From JAFGPL01 sp963781805 (lineage in GTDB: Bacteria > Bacteroidota > Bacteroidia > Bacteroidales > UBA10428), in NCBI GenBank assembly GCA_963781805.1, contig CAWAHF010000004.1, positions 1,674,001 through 1,738,000 of the forward strand: a stretch of DNA of 64,000 bases. The letters run 5' to 3'. The translations under genes and the position numbers were made by a program. A model generated the notes under the pieces. That model did not search any database and was not told the DNA's origin. It was given only the letters and a program-made list of their open reading frames with translations. Below are positions 19,191 to 27,954 of the stretch, in pieces (position 1 is the stretch's first letter; every line of letters begins with the position of its first letter).

Positions 19191-19679
19191 CTAGTCTCCC
19201 AAAACAGCATTGATCTCCTGAATAAGCTTATTGGGTTGTACAGGTTTGCTGTGGAATCCTGATACCTGTATACAAACAGATACATCACTTTTATCTGATT
19301 TAAAATCGATTACCACTTCGCCAGTTACCGCTCTTAGTACAAGCACATTAAGGTTACTATATCCGTATTTTTCTCTCATCTCCCTGGCAATTTCAGCGGC
19401 AGCATACGAACATGATAGCGTTTCGATACTTGAAACTATGATGATTGGAATTTTTTTCAATTCGGGATCCTTATCAATCTCAGCTGCAAACTCAAATCCT
19501 TCCTGTTCGCTTTGCATTTTAACATCCAATAACATAATATCGGGCCGGTTTTTCCCTCTTAATTCGGTTAAGGCTTCATCTTTACCTGCTGCGGAAGACA
19601 CTAAAAATTCTGTGGCAAGTATTGCCTCCATGGAAGCCCTGAGGTCCTTATCATCGTCAACTATCAAAACTCGTTTCAT
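19191..19679 (-). CDS. Single-domain response regulator with an internal insertion
   Basis: 162 residues, a receiver domain with no output domain. The acidic pocket (DDD at 8-10) and the phosphoacceptor D52 (IMLLDVKM) are present, as is the switch region (IIIVSSIETLS). The conserved Lys is K145 (HSKPVQP), 93 residues after D52 instead of the usual 50-55, so about 40 residues are inserted between strands 4 and 5. The insert runs from roughly 90 to 140 and includes EIAREMREKYGYSNLNVLVL. The gene precedes the kinase gene in a two-gene operon. Without an output domain, it presumably acts by protein-protein contact or relays phosphate. The insert's role is unknown. Confidence 0.88.
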   Translation of the reverse strand: MKRVLIVDDDKDLRASMEAILATEFLVSSAAGKDEALTELRGKNRPDIMLLDVKMQSEQEGFEFAAEIDKDPELKKIPIIIVSSIETLSCSYAAAEIAREMREKYGYSNLNVLVLRAVTGEVVIDFKSDKSDVSVCIQVSGFHSKPVQPNKLIQEINAVLGD

Positions 19680-19859
19680 ATAATTACATGATTTAAAATT
19701 ATATTGTAAATATGTCTCATTTGAAAATATAATGCAATAGAAAATGCTTAAAATTTGACATAAGACCTACACCATGCAATAATGAATCTATAGAATTTAT
19801 AAAATTGCACAATGCAACCTAAAGCATTATCTTCGCGGCTTCAATTCTTATAATTTGGT

Positions 19860-20765
19860 ATGTGGATTGTTTTTGCACTCGTTTCAGCTATATTTCTGGG
19901 TGGTTATGATATTTTGCGAAAACTCTCCCTGAAAAATAATCCAGTAATTCCTATTCTTTATATTGCAAGCGCTACAGGAGCGTTTTTATTTTCTATCCCT
20001 TTACTGTTGTCGTTAGCTAATATATTGCCTGACAAAAGTCTTTTCTATGTGCCGCATATTACCCTGGAAATGCATGGGATGTTCTTTCTAAAGTCAGTGT
20101 TGGTAGGTTCTTCCTGGTTTTTTGCCTATCATGCCATAAGTATGTTGCCTCTTACCGTTGTGATTCCCATCAGATCAACAGGTCCGGTTTGGACCCTCAT
20201 TGGCGCACTTGTTCTTTTCTCTGAAAAATTTACTTTTTTTCAATGGATAGGGATTCTCACGGTTTTATTCTTTTTCTATATGTTTTCGCTGGCAGGTAAA
20301 AAGGAAGGAATAGATTTTTCAAAAAACAAATGGATCTTGTTTATCATCATTGCCACAATGCTCGGTTCTGCCAGTAGTCTTTACGACAAATACCTTTTGG
20401 GTAACTACAACCGTATGGCAGTGCAAACCTGGTTTTCAATTTATATGTTGGTAGTATTACTGCCCTTTTTAGGGTTTGTATGGTATCCGAAAAGAAAACA
20501 AAACAAACCCTTCAGATGGAGTCCATTTATCTTTTTAATTGGTGTATTTCTTTCTGTTTCTGATTTTCTTTATTTCTACAGCCTTTCCGATCCTCATTCA
20601 TTAATCGCTATAGTTGCTGTGATGCGAAGAAGCAGTGTGATAATTTCATTTGTTTCGGGAGCGATATTTTTTAATGAAGGGAATATCCGGAAGAAATCGC
20701 TTGCATTGGCTGGTATACTCGCAGGTGTGATACTGATTGTATTAGGCTCTCTTTGTTGCCGGTAA
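19860..20765 (+). CDS. EamA/DMT-superfamily transporter
   Basis: 301 residues of almost continuous hydrophobic segments, about ten transmembrane helices arranged as two EamA repeats (roughly 1-140 and 155-300). Repeat landmarks are SWFFAYHAISMLPLTVVIPIRSTGPVWT with a following GALVLFSEKF, and in the second half SLSDPHSLIAIVAVMRRSS with GAIFFNEGN. The family exports or imports small metabolites across the inner membrane; the substrate cannot be told. It lies divergent from the response regulator (180-base gap) and converges on the esterase-like gene. The ATG at 19860 begins directly at the first helix, as usual. Confidence 0.85.
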   Translation: MWIVFALVSAIFLGGYDILRKLSLKNNPVIPILYIASATGAFLFSIPLLLSLANILPDKSLFYVPHITLEMHGMFFLKSVLVGSSWFFAYHAISMLPLTVVIPIRSTGPVWTLIGALVLFSEKFTFFQWIGILTVLFFFYMFSLAGKKEGIDFSKNKWILFIIIATMLGSASSLYDKYLLGNYNRMAVQTWFSIYMLVVLLPFLGFVWYPKRKQNKPFRWSPFIFLIGVFLSVSDFLYFYSLSDPHSLIAIVAVMRRSSVIISFVSGAIFFNEGNIRKKSLALAGILAGVILIVLGSLCCR

Positions 20766-20816
20766 ACTCCTCAAAAAGAACTATCTGTTCACAAATCTAT
20801 TTTCAGCATATTGTAT

Positions 20817-22151
20817 TTATTTATCGGAAATTTCTTTGGTATATTCTGACGGAAATTCTTTTCTGATTAATTCCAAATCCTCAAATCCATTCTTAACTGC
20901 AAGTTGTAAATAATTTCTGATTACCTTCTTATTGCCGCATTTTAATGCGTATAATGAAGAAAAATAATACATATCCGGGTTATTGGGCTCGACTAGTTTG
21001 TATATTTCGAGTGTTTTTGCCACAGTTACCAGATTATCTGTTCTTAATGCATTGTTTGTTACTGAATAACAAACGATACCAAGAAATGCTTTAATTCTTC
21101 GGTAGGCATATTTCATATAAACATCATCTGCATTAGATATTTTGTAATTAAGCGCCTCAATCTCGTTTTTCCACCAAGTGCTATCTTGTGAATTAAATGC
21201 ACTATAATATGCCTCCCTCACCTTATATTCGAATTCAAGACTCTTCCTTAGCCGGATTAATTCCGATTGCAGTTTTGTGTCCTTATTTACGGATTCCAGC
21301 ATTTCTTCGAAAAACTTTTTTTCCGGAAGATTCGGAATTACAAGTAAATTTTCACACACAAGACGCGTATTGATGAGCAAATTGCTCTTATAAAGTGAAT
21401 CGACAAGTGCTTTGTTGCTTGCTGCGAATGTTTTTATCGCAATCTTTTTTTGAAAACAATTATTTTCCATCCGATTGTCCGAAAAAATAACCGAACCCAT
21501 AGCCCTGTAAATATTCATAGAATCAGGCCATTCATGTATGTCACCCACTATTTCCAGCCTCAGATTGGAAGGTTTATGGGTCTCATCAAAAATATATGTG
21601 GCAACTTCGGGGAAATTGAAATCTGCCAGCCCTGCAGATGCAAATATTGTTGCATGAATGGATGCAATCTGTTCGGGAGTGGATAATGCTCCGGATGCCA
21701 TAACTCCATCAACCTTATGATTTTGTGCATATGTCAGAGCCATACGTGCTCCACCAGAAAATCCTGCTATAAATACTTCCGGTCCGACCGGATATTTTTT
21801 TCTAACATCTGCAATAAGCGACTCAATTGCGGGCATAAAACCTTCGAAATTATTTTTAACCAGATTGGAAGCCGCAAGCATACATTGATAATTCTCGGAT
21901 GTATATAAAAAATGTTTGATGGCAAAACTCCCTGCCCCATGTGGATCAAGGATGATAATCAGGGGCATCGCTTTACATTCTTCAGAATGTGAGGGGATAT
22001 ATGTTACATATTTATTGGAAGGGTCGTTCAAACAACTTTGCACCTCAAGCAAAGCCCCTGTTTTGTTTAAAGACGAGGAATTACAGGTAATAAGAATTCC
22101 CGGCAACAGGAAGTAAATTATCAACATAAATACTATCTTAGCCAATTTCAT
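20817..22151 (-). CDS. Exported alpha/beta-hydrolase (esterase-like) protein with a helical C-terminal half
   Basis: 444 residues with an N-terminal signal, possibly a lipoprotein (GILITCNSS, C23). Residues 45-220 look like a feruloyl-esterase/PHB-depolymerase-type alpha/beta-hydrolase: the oxyanion strand PLIIILDPHGAG, the nucleophile elbow IAGFSGGARMA with S132, and a candidate acid/His near GDIHEWPDS. The C-terminal 200 residues are helical and TPR-like (MYYFSSLYALKCGNKKVIRNYLQLAVKNGFEDL). A paralogue with the same architecture and its nucleophile Ser also at residue 132 is encoded at 48428-49852. The substrate is unknown; acetyl or feruloyl esters of plant polysaccharides are possible given the pectin locus. 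Confidence 0.75.
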   Translation of the reverse strand: MKLAKIVFMLIIYFLLPGILITCNSSSLNKTGALLEVQSCLNDPSNKYVTYIPSHSEECKAMPLIIILDPHGAGSFAIKHFLYTSENYQCMLAASNLVKNNFEGFMPAIESLIADVRKKYPVGPEVFIAGFSGGARMALTYAQNHKVDGVMASGALSTPEQIASIHATIFASAGLADFNFPEVATYIFDETHKPSNLRLEIVGDIHEWPDSMNIYRAMGSVIFSDNRMENNCFQKKIAIKTFAASNKALVDSLYKSNLLINTRLVCENLLVIPNLPEKKFFEEMLESVNKDTKLQSELIRLRKSLEFEYKVREAYYSAFNSQDSTWWKNEIEALNYKISNADDVYMKYAYRRIKAFLGIVCYSVTNNALRTDNLVTVAKTLEIYKLVEPNNPDMYYFSSLYALKCGNKKVIRNYLQLAVKNGFEDLELIRKEFPSEYTKEISDK

Positions 22152-22245
22152 ATTGTTTCAATCTTTTAGGTTAGAAGCAGAGAATTAAAGGTAAAAAGAA
22201 CACGACATACAATCCTAATGAAATAACATTTTTTTTATAAATATC

Positions 22246-23121
22246 ATGAATGATATTCTGCTTTCAAAAATTCAATCTGTTCATATTGCTTCTGCAATAA
22301 ATATTCTGAAACGAAACAACCTTTCCTATTCTGACCTCATGGATAGTAAGATTTATATGTTGGGAGCTTTTAAAGGTAATGAGCTTATTGGCATATGCGG
22401 ATTAGAAATATACGGTAATACCGGGCTGTTCCGTTCACTTGTCGTAGCTGAAAATTACCGAACCACTGGGATAGGAAAAAGACTGCATCAGTCAATTCTA
22501 GCCCAATCATTGGTTCATGGCCTGAATCAACTTTATCTGTTGACAACCTCTGCCGAAACATATTTTGAAAAGCTGGGCTGGGAAAAGGTAAAAAGAGATG
22601 AAGTTCAGGAAGATGTGAAAAAATCAGCTGAATTTTCTGAATTATGTCCAGACACCGCAATCTGTATGATGTTTAGATTACCTCAATCAAAATCTGAACA
22701 GGCGGTACAGATTTTCAGAACGGGTTTTAATTGTGCGCAATCCACATTTCTTCCTTTTACAAGAGATTATAATATTGATGAAAACCATGCATTAAAGCTG
22801 GCAACCGGTTTTGGTGCTGGGATGGTATATCGGGGCGAAACCTGTGGCGCTGTTACCGGAGCAATGATGGCCATTGGCCTGAAATACGGCCGGAGTATTG
22901 CTTCAGATGAACAATCAAGAGAAAAGACTTATCAGTTAATTAATGCATTTTATGATGAATTCAAAAAACAGAATGGTTCAATTATTTGTAAAGAGTTGCT
23001 GGGTATAGATATCAGTACCCAGGAAGGAAAAATGAAAGCCGGAAAAGAAGGATTATTTCAGAATTTATGTCCCATGCTGGTAAAAAGTGCAGTTGAAATT
23101 ACAGAAAACCTTTTAAAATAA
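22246..23121 (+). CDS. Fusion of an ArsN2-like GNAT acetyltransferase and a C_GCAxxG_C_C redox domain
   Basis: 291 residues. Residues 1-145 are a GNAT fold of the ArsN2 arsenic-resistance type: LFRSLVVAENYRTTGIGKRL (acetyl-CoA loop), YFEKLGWEKVKRDEV, and EFSELCPDTAICMMFRL. Residues 150-290 match the C_GCAxxG_C_C family, with cysteines at C163 (FNCAQS), C200 (GETCGAVTGAMMAIGLKYG), C248 and C275 (LCPMLV). The second domain is usually free-standing and is thought to be redox- or metal-associated. The gene is divergent from the esterase-like gene and is followed by about 145 bases without a gene. A role in metalloid handling is inferred from the GNAT subfamily; no other ars gene is nearby. Confidence 0.82.
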   Translation: MNDILLSKIQSVHIASAINILKRNNLSYSDLMDSKIYMLGAFKGNELIGICGLEIYGNTGLFRSLVVAENYRTTGIGKRLHQSILAQSLVHGLNQLYLLTTSAETYFEKLGWEKVKRDEVQEDVKKSAEFSELCPDTAICMMFRLPQSKSEQAVQIFRTGFNCAQSTFLPFTRDYNIDENHALKLATGFGAGMVYRGETCGAVTGAMMAIGLKYGRSIASDEQSREKTYQLINAFYDEFKKQNGSIICKELLGIDISTQEGKMKAGKEGLFQNLCPMLVKSAVEITENLLK

Positions 23122-23267
23122 AAACATATGAATACCGATGAAAATTTATATGGAGAAGAAATCGAAATTTTCTAAAAGAAAAAATCGGGAATATTCAGTA
23201 TTACCATTTCGGGCTACAAAATCCAAAACGGATTATCCGAATGAGTATAAAAAATGAGTTAAACAGG

Positions 23268-23621
23268 TTAAGTCTTTTTGCCCGATTTATGATACATGAG
23301 GTTCACCTTTTCCATTGTTACAAGGCACCCTTTGGACATTTTATCCAACATTGGTTTGATAATTTCAAAAAAGGAAATGATTTTATCGGTTTCGTCGACA
23401 ATCTCAACAATAACAGGAAGTTTCTCAGTGAGTTCCCAAAGTTTTGAAGAATGGATAATGCTGGTGACGCCATATCCCATTACACCCCTAAATACAGTTG
23501 CACCAGCCAAATGCCGTTCCTTTGCTTTAAAAACTATAGTTTCATAAATAGGCTTATTCTCCACTTTATCGGTAGTACTTGCATAGATGCGCAACATTGA
23601 TATATCTTTGCTCTCAAACAT
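23268..23621 (-). CDS. DUF190 family protein linked to CrcB
   Basis: 117 residues with the DUF190 pattern: early LRIYASTTDKVENKPIYETIV, the central AGATVFRGVMGYG, and LPVIVEIVDETDKI near residue 70. This small ferredoxin-like-fold family is regularly encoded beside crcB and may modulate the fluoride channel, but no biochemical function is established that I know of. It starts two bases after the crcB stop, so the two are certainly co-transcribed. Length is normal. Confidence 0.9.
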   Translation of the reverse strand: MFESKDISMLRIYASTTDKVENKPIYETIVFKAKERHLAGATVFRGVMGYGVTSIIHSSKLWELTEKLPVIVEIVDETDKIISFFEIIKPMLDKMSKGCLVTMEKVNLMYHKSGKKT

Positions 23622-23623
23622 AA

Positions 23624-24001
23624 TCAGAATAATTTAGAAGTCATATAACCTGTAAAAACTGCCGTAAAACCAATAAGAACGCTTATTGTAGTATAAATCA
23701 GCACATAGTAGACTTGTCCATCACGCATCATATTCAGGTTTTCTGATGCAAATGTAGAGAAGGTTGTAAAACCGCCGCATAAACCCACACTCAGAAATAA
23801 TCTCCATTCGGGAGTCATCCATGTACCCTTTTCCGCTATACCGAGGATAATGCCAATCAGTAAACAACCAATAATATTAACAATAAAAGTTCCGTAAGGA
23901 AAAGAAGAAAGCGATGCTTCCTGTACAAATTTGGATACAAGATACCTGGCAACACTTCCTACAAATCCACCGGTGCCAATTATCAATGCATATTTAATCA
24001 T
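23624..24001 (-). CDS. crcB: CrcB/Fluc fluoride ion channel
   Basis: 125 residues with four transmembrane helices. Family signatures are the N-terminal GGFVGSVARYLVSK, the central GTFIVNIIGCLLIGI (pore Asn) and the Phe/Thr tract GGFTTFSTFASE. It exports fluoride as a dual-topology dimer in the inner membrane. It lies 34 bases after the FabH-like gene, so there is no room for a fluoride riboswitch directly upstream; expression probably depends on the upstream gene's promoter. Downstream it is coupled to the DUF190 gene. Confidence 0.95.
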   Translation of the reverse strand: MIKYALIIGTGGFVGSVARYLVSKFVQEASLSSFPYGTFIVNIIGCLLIGIILGIAEKGTWMTPEWRLFLSVGLCGGFTTFSTFASENLNMMRDGQVYYVLIYTTISVLIGFTAVFTGYMTSKLF

Positions 24002-24035
24002 TTTAAATCATGGAATTTATCCCACCCCTGTATAT

Positions 24036-25127
24036 TTACCCAAAGGTTGGAAACTTATAAATAACTGAATTTATATTCATACCAGCTCCAACAGAGACAA
24101 ATACAGCAATGTTTCCGGGTTGCAGCATATGGCCTTCAAGCTTTCCTTTCAAAATAAGATTAAGCAAGGTAGGAACAGTTGCCACTGAAGAATTGCCAAG
24201 CTGAGAAATCGTCATTGGCATAATTAATTTAGGGACTTTAATCTCTTTATAAAGTCTGAATAATCTGCTTACGATGGCATCATCCATTTTAGCATTCGCC
24301 TGATGGATTAAAATCTTTTTCACATTATTGAGCATGATGCCGGCTTTGTCCAGACTTTCCTTTACCACTTGCGGTACAGTTTTCAGGGCATACTCGTATA
24401 ATTTTCGTCCGTTCATTTTAATAAACAATTCGTTGTTGTCTACAGCCGGATTATTTGATTTGCCCATCCAGAGATTATATGTCTGTCCATCGGCATCACT
24501 GCGAATGGAGTGTGAAAGAATACCTACAGGTTCATCACTCTCAACTGCTTCTAAAATGGTTGCCCCTGCACCATCTGCATAAATCATACTATCGCGATCA
24601 TAAGGATCTGATAATCTCGATAGAGTGTCGGTTCCAATTACCAAAGCTCTTTTTGCATCACCTGATTTTAAAAAATAATCGGCTTGAATCACTCCCTGAA
24701 GCCAGCCCGGACATCCAAAAGTGGCATCATACGATATGGTTCGGGAATTTTTAATGCCTAATTTTTCTTTTACCCTGGAAGCAAGACTCGGTAATATATC
24801 CGTCTGTCTGCTACCATATCTCACATCTCCAAAATTGTGGGCAACAATAATATAATCGAGGGTCTCCCTGTCTATTCCTGATGTCTCAAGTGCCTCAACA
24901 GCCGCAAAGTATGCAATGTCAGAAGCAACCTGATCTTCATTTACATATCTTCTTTCTTTTATCTCGGTAATCTCTTCGAATTTCTGTATAATCTGCTGGT
25001 TTGGTAAATTAATCCTGTTTCCCAGGGCATCGTAAAATTCATTGTTTAAAAAATCAGCATTCCTGACAATTTTAGGGGGAAGATAACTGCCTGTTCCTGC
25101 AATTACAGAATAAATTTTTTTAATCAT
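24036..25127 (-). CDS. 3-oxoacyl-ACP synthase III (FabH)-like ketosynthase
   Basis: 363 residues, thiolase fold. The Cys-His-Asn triad is present: C139 (DATFGCPGWLQGV), H275 (ILIHQANAK) and N312 (QLGNSSVATVP). It condenses an acyl-CoA with malonyl-ACP or a related acyl donor. It is a little longer than housekeeping FabH (about 320-335), and the GCPGW context around the Cys differs from the usual GCSG-type motif. It may therefore be a secondary KAS III of the kind common in Bacteroidota rather than the main initiation enzyme. It is followed by crcB on the same strand. The upstream 194-base gap to the TPR kinase gene holds nothing recognised. Confidence 0.88.
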   Translation of the reverse strand: MIKKIYSVIAGTGSYLPPKIVRNADFLNNEFYDALGNRINLPNQQIIQKFEEITEIKERRYVNEDQVASDIAYFAAVEALETSGIDRETLDYIIVAHNFGDVRYGSRQTDILPSLASRVKEKLGIKNSRTISYDATFGCPGWLQGVIQADYFLKSGDAKRALVIGTDTLSRLSDPYDRDSMIYADGAGATILEAVESDEPVGILSHSIRSDADGQTYNLWMGKSNNPAVDNNELFIKMNGRKLYEYALKTVPQVVKESLDKAGIMLNNVKKILIHQANAKMDDAIVSRLFRLYKEIKVPKLIMPMTISQLGNSSVATVPTLLNLILKGKLEGHMLQPGNIAVFVSVGAGMNINSVIYKFPTFG

Positions 25128-25321
25128 AATCTAAAAACAACTTTAAATACTTAAAACATTCATAAACATTGGTTCATCAACTTCTTGATAAAATGATTGC
25201 GAATTTAATAGTAATTTATCCTATCAACAAGTTGTAATCTGTTTTTTTGATAACAACGGTCTATATAAATTTTTTTAAACCTATGATTGTAAAAAGTTGG
25301 AATTATTGATATAAGAAGGAA

Positions 25322-27817
25322 TCAACTGATAAATTTACTGATGGTACCAAACAATGCATTAATATTCAAAGGCTTGGACAAGTAATCATCACATCCTGCC
25401 ATAATACACTTTTCTTTTTCGCCTTCCATAGCAAAGGAAGTCTGGGCAATTACCGGAATTTTATTATTAATTTTTTTAATTTCTTTGGTAGCTTTATAAC
25501 CATCCATTCTGGGCATTTGAATATCCATGAGTACCAAATCAATATGGTTTCCCAATATCTGTTCAATAGCTTCCAACCCATTGTTGGCTCTCACTACTTT
25601 GGCATTGGTCCTGCAAAGAGCCGATTCAAGCACTTTGTAATTAAGCTCTTCGTCTTCGGCAACCAGTATGGTTTTACCATTCCAGTCGTAATCGTAGAAT
25701 GGCGTAATACTGCCTTTCTTAAGGGTGTCTTCTGCAATAAAAGGTTCAACATTTGCCTGTTCACCGGGAATGGTAAAAAAGAATGTTGTCCCAAAGTTTA
25801 CTTTTGATTCCAGCCAGATTTGTCCTCCCAGTAATTCCACAAGATTTTTAGTAATGGCAAGTCCAAGTCCGGTTCCTCCGAATTGTCGGTCGATAGCGTG
25901 ATCAATCTGAGAAAAACGTTCAAAAATATATTGAAATTTTGCTCTGGGAATTCCCAGTCCTGTATCTTTAACATAAAAAAGAATATCTTTCTCTGAAATC
26001 TCAAATCCAAACTCTACATATCCCTGATTGGTATATTTTAATGCATTTTCCAGCAGGTTGCTCAAAATCTGTTTTAACCTGTAGGGATCGGTTTTTATAA
26101 TTACATTATTTTTTATGCATACCGGATTCAGTATTAAATCAATTTCGTCTTTGTTTTTCCTGTTTTTTAGTTCTTTGTTTATGTTGAGTAGTTCGATACA
26201 TAATAAGGTGACGTTACAGGATGCCTTATTAATGTTAAGTTCTTTTGAATCAATTTTAGCAATGTCAATAATATCATCTATTAAGTGAAGAAGACTCTCA
26301 CCGGCAGTGGTAATATAAGTTATATATTCGTCTCTCTTTTCTCTTGAAAGTTCCTGATCTTTGATAAAATTCGTGAATGCAATAATTGCATTCATAGGCG
26401 TTCGAAGTTCATGCGACATATTTGCAATAAACGCAGACTTCAGTTTGTCTGATTCTTCCGCAATCTTTCGTTCGTTAATTTCAATATTTAATTCATCTGT
26501 TCTTTGCTTAACCAGTTCTTCCAGGTTTAATTTATGTTCATTGAGTTTTCTCTCTGCAATATTTTTTTGATTATAGGCTAACACTCCAAAAAAGAGGATT
26601 ATCAACAAAATGACCGAACCTGCAATAAAAATCTGTTTTTGTTTTCGCTGCTGAGTCAATTCCACACTTTTTCTCGACAACTCATTATCCATCAATCCGA
26701 GTTTATATAAGGCTTCCATTTCGGCAATTTTATTTTTTGCCTCAACCGAATTAATAGAATCTTTCAAATCATCATAAAGGATATAAAATTGCAGCGAATT
26801 TTTGTAATCCCCTAAATCTTTGTAGAGATTAGAAATAGCATTGTAATTTGCCATCATTCCCTGGACATGGCCTTTTTTAGAAGCTAAATCAAGACTTTTC
26901 CGGTAATAGTTTAGTGCATTGGAATAATCCTCCAGATCGGAATAAGAGGTACCTACATTGTGCAACGCGTATATTTTTCCAATCAGAAAATTAATACTGT
27001 CAAAAACCTGCAGTGACCTTTGATAATTTTTCAAAGCTAGTTTATATTTTTCCTGCTTCTGATAGATTAGTCCTACATTGCTGAGAGATATTCCAATCCC
27101 CTCCATTTCGTTTAATTCCTGGTATATTTTCAACGATTTCAGAATATAATTCATGGCAAGATCCAGGTTTTGATTGCTCATATAAATCAAACCAATATTT
27201 TGCGTAAGACCTGCAATATTGTCTTTTATATTCAGGGTTTCATCAATCTTTAGCGCCTTCTGATAATATTCCAGCGCCTCAGTATCATTCTCAAGATCAT
27301 GATGTACCAGACCAATATTTTGATACGTATTAGCCTCCAACTGAAGGTTGTCATTTGCGATGAAAATTTTAAGGGCTTTCTGATATTTTTTGATTGATTG
27401 CTCATAATTGCCCAGATAATAATCCGCAAGACCAAGATAATAGTCGAGATTGGCGATTTTCTCCTTCAATTCATAGCGTTGATAAATTTCGCTCGCTGTT
27501 AAGAAATAATTTTTTGACTCAACATAATCATTCGTCTGAAGTTTGCTCAAACCCATGTTACTATATGACAAAGCCTCCAGCGTATCCTGTTGCAGATTTT
27601 GGGCAATATTCAAAGCTTCGAGGTAGTAATTGTAAGAAACAGCAGGAGAATCTGTCAACAGATGATCTCCCAGTTGTATGCGCAATCTGAATTGAGGCGT
27701 GTTGATTTCATCTCTCAACAAATATTTCAAGCTGTCGACATAGGAGCCGTTATCAGCATAAATTACAGATAAATAACCTGATATGATAAAAATAGTTATT
27801 GAAAAAATTCTCTTCAT
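25322..27817 (-). CDS. TPR-containing hybrid sensor histidine kinase with a C-terminal receiver
   Basis: 831 residues from the ATG at 27817 (MKRIFSITIFIISGYLS), which gives a clean signal peptide. An in-frame ATG at 27898 exists but overlaps the terminator of the upstream gene and is unlikely. Residues about 40-370 are a periplasmic TPR array (repeats of YYQKALKIxExLN type). One transmembrane segment lies near 395 (IFIAGSVILLIILFFGVLAY). Then come a coiled coil, the HisKA H-box (ANMSHELRTPMNAIIA, near 464), a HATPase with KDTGLGIP and GTGLGLAITKNLVELLGG, and a receiver (near 712-831) with VAEDEE, phosphoacceptor in LVLMDIQMPRMDG and Lys in LSKPL. No DNA-binding domain is attached, so phosphate must pass to a separate partner not seen here. 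Confidence 0.92.
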   Translation of the reverse strand: MKRIFSITIFIISGYLSVIYADNGSYVDSLKYLLRDEINTPQFRLRIQLGDHLLTDSPAVSYNYYLEALNIAQNLQQDTLEALSYSNMGLSKLQTNDYVESKNYFLTASEIYQRYELKEKIANLDYYLGLADYYLGNYEQSIKKYQKALKIFIANDNLQLEANTYQNIGLVHHDLENDTEALEYYQKALKIDETLNIKDNIAGLTQNIGLIYMSNQNLDLAMNYILKSLKIYQELNEMEGIGISLSNVGLIYQKQEKYKLALKNYQRSLQVFDSINFLIGKIYALHNVGTSYSDLEDYSNALNYYRKSLDLASKKGHVQGMMANYNAISNLYKDLGDYKNSLQFYILYDDLKDSINSVEAKNKIAEMEALYKLGLMDNELSRKSVELTQQRKQKQIFIAGSVILLIILFFGVLAYNQKNIAERKLNEHKLNLEELVKQRTDELNIEINERKIAEESDKLKSAFIANMSHELRTPMNAIIAFTNFIKDQELSREKRDEYITYITTAGESLLHLIDDIIDIAKIDSKELNINKASCNVTLLCIELLNINKELKNRKNKDEIDLILNPVCIKNNVIIKTDPYRLKQILSNLLENALKYTNQGYVEFGFEISEKDILFYVKDTGLGIPRAKFQYIFERFSQIDHAIDRQFGGTGLGLAITKNLVELLGGQIWLESKVNFGTTFFFTIPGEQANVEPFIAEDTLKKGSITPFYDYDWNGKTILVAEDEELNYKVLESALCRTNAKVVRANNGLEAIEQILGNHIDLVLMDIQMPRMDGYKATKEIKKINNKIPVIAQTSFAMEGEKEKCIMAGCDDYLSKPLNINALFGTISKFIS

Positions 27818-27898
27818 AATGAGCCCGAAAAGTAATAAATAATTCATTAGATAAGTAAGTCTGAGCCCTTCATTTATCAACACTTTTTGTTCCTTCAT

Positions 27899-27925
27899 AA
27901 AAAAAGCGCCTGAAAATCAGGCGCT
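27899..27925 (-). terminator. Terminator of the VIT/vWA gene
   Basis: A 9-bp perfect stem (AGCGCCTGA with its complement) with an AAA loop lies 30 bases past the stop of the minus-strand VIT/vWA gene and is followed by seven U in the RNA. It ends right at the alternative upstream ATG of the kinase gene, which argues for the later start at 27817. Confidence 0.9.
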
Positions 27926-27954
27926 CAGAAACATTACAAAATTAAACACAAAAA

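Noticed and set aside
19231..19683. 150-codon plus-strand frame opposite the response regulator
   Set aside because: It is antisense to a protein with intact receiver motifs, and its Ser/Leu-rich composition is typical of an antisense shadow.
23121..23267. Possible short gene between the ArsN2 fusion and DUF190
   Set aside because: Frames are short and carry early stops (a TAA soon after an ATG at 23127); nothing recognisable.
24002..24035. Fluoride riboswitch upstream of crcB
   Set aside because: Only 34 bases separate crcB from the preceding gene, too short for the aptamer, and no pseudoknot-like pattern is visible.
27817..27898. Upstream ATG at 27898 as the start of the hybrid kinase
   Set aside because: The extension overlaps the terminator of the preceding gene and puts 27 residues in front of a normal signal peptide; the ATG at 27817 is better.
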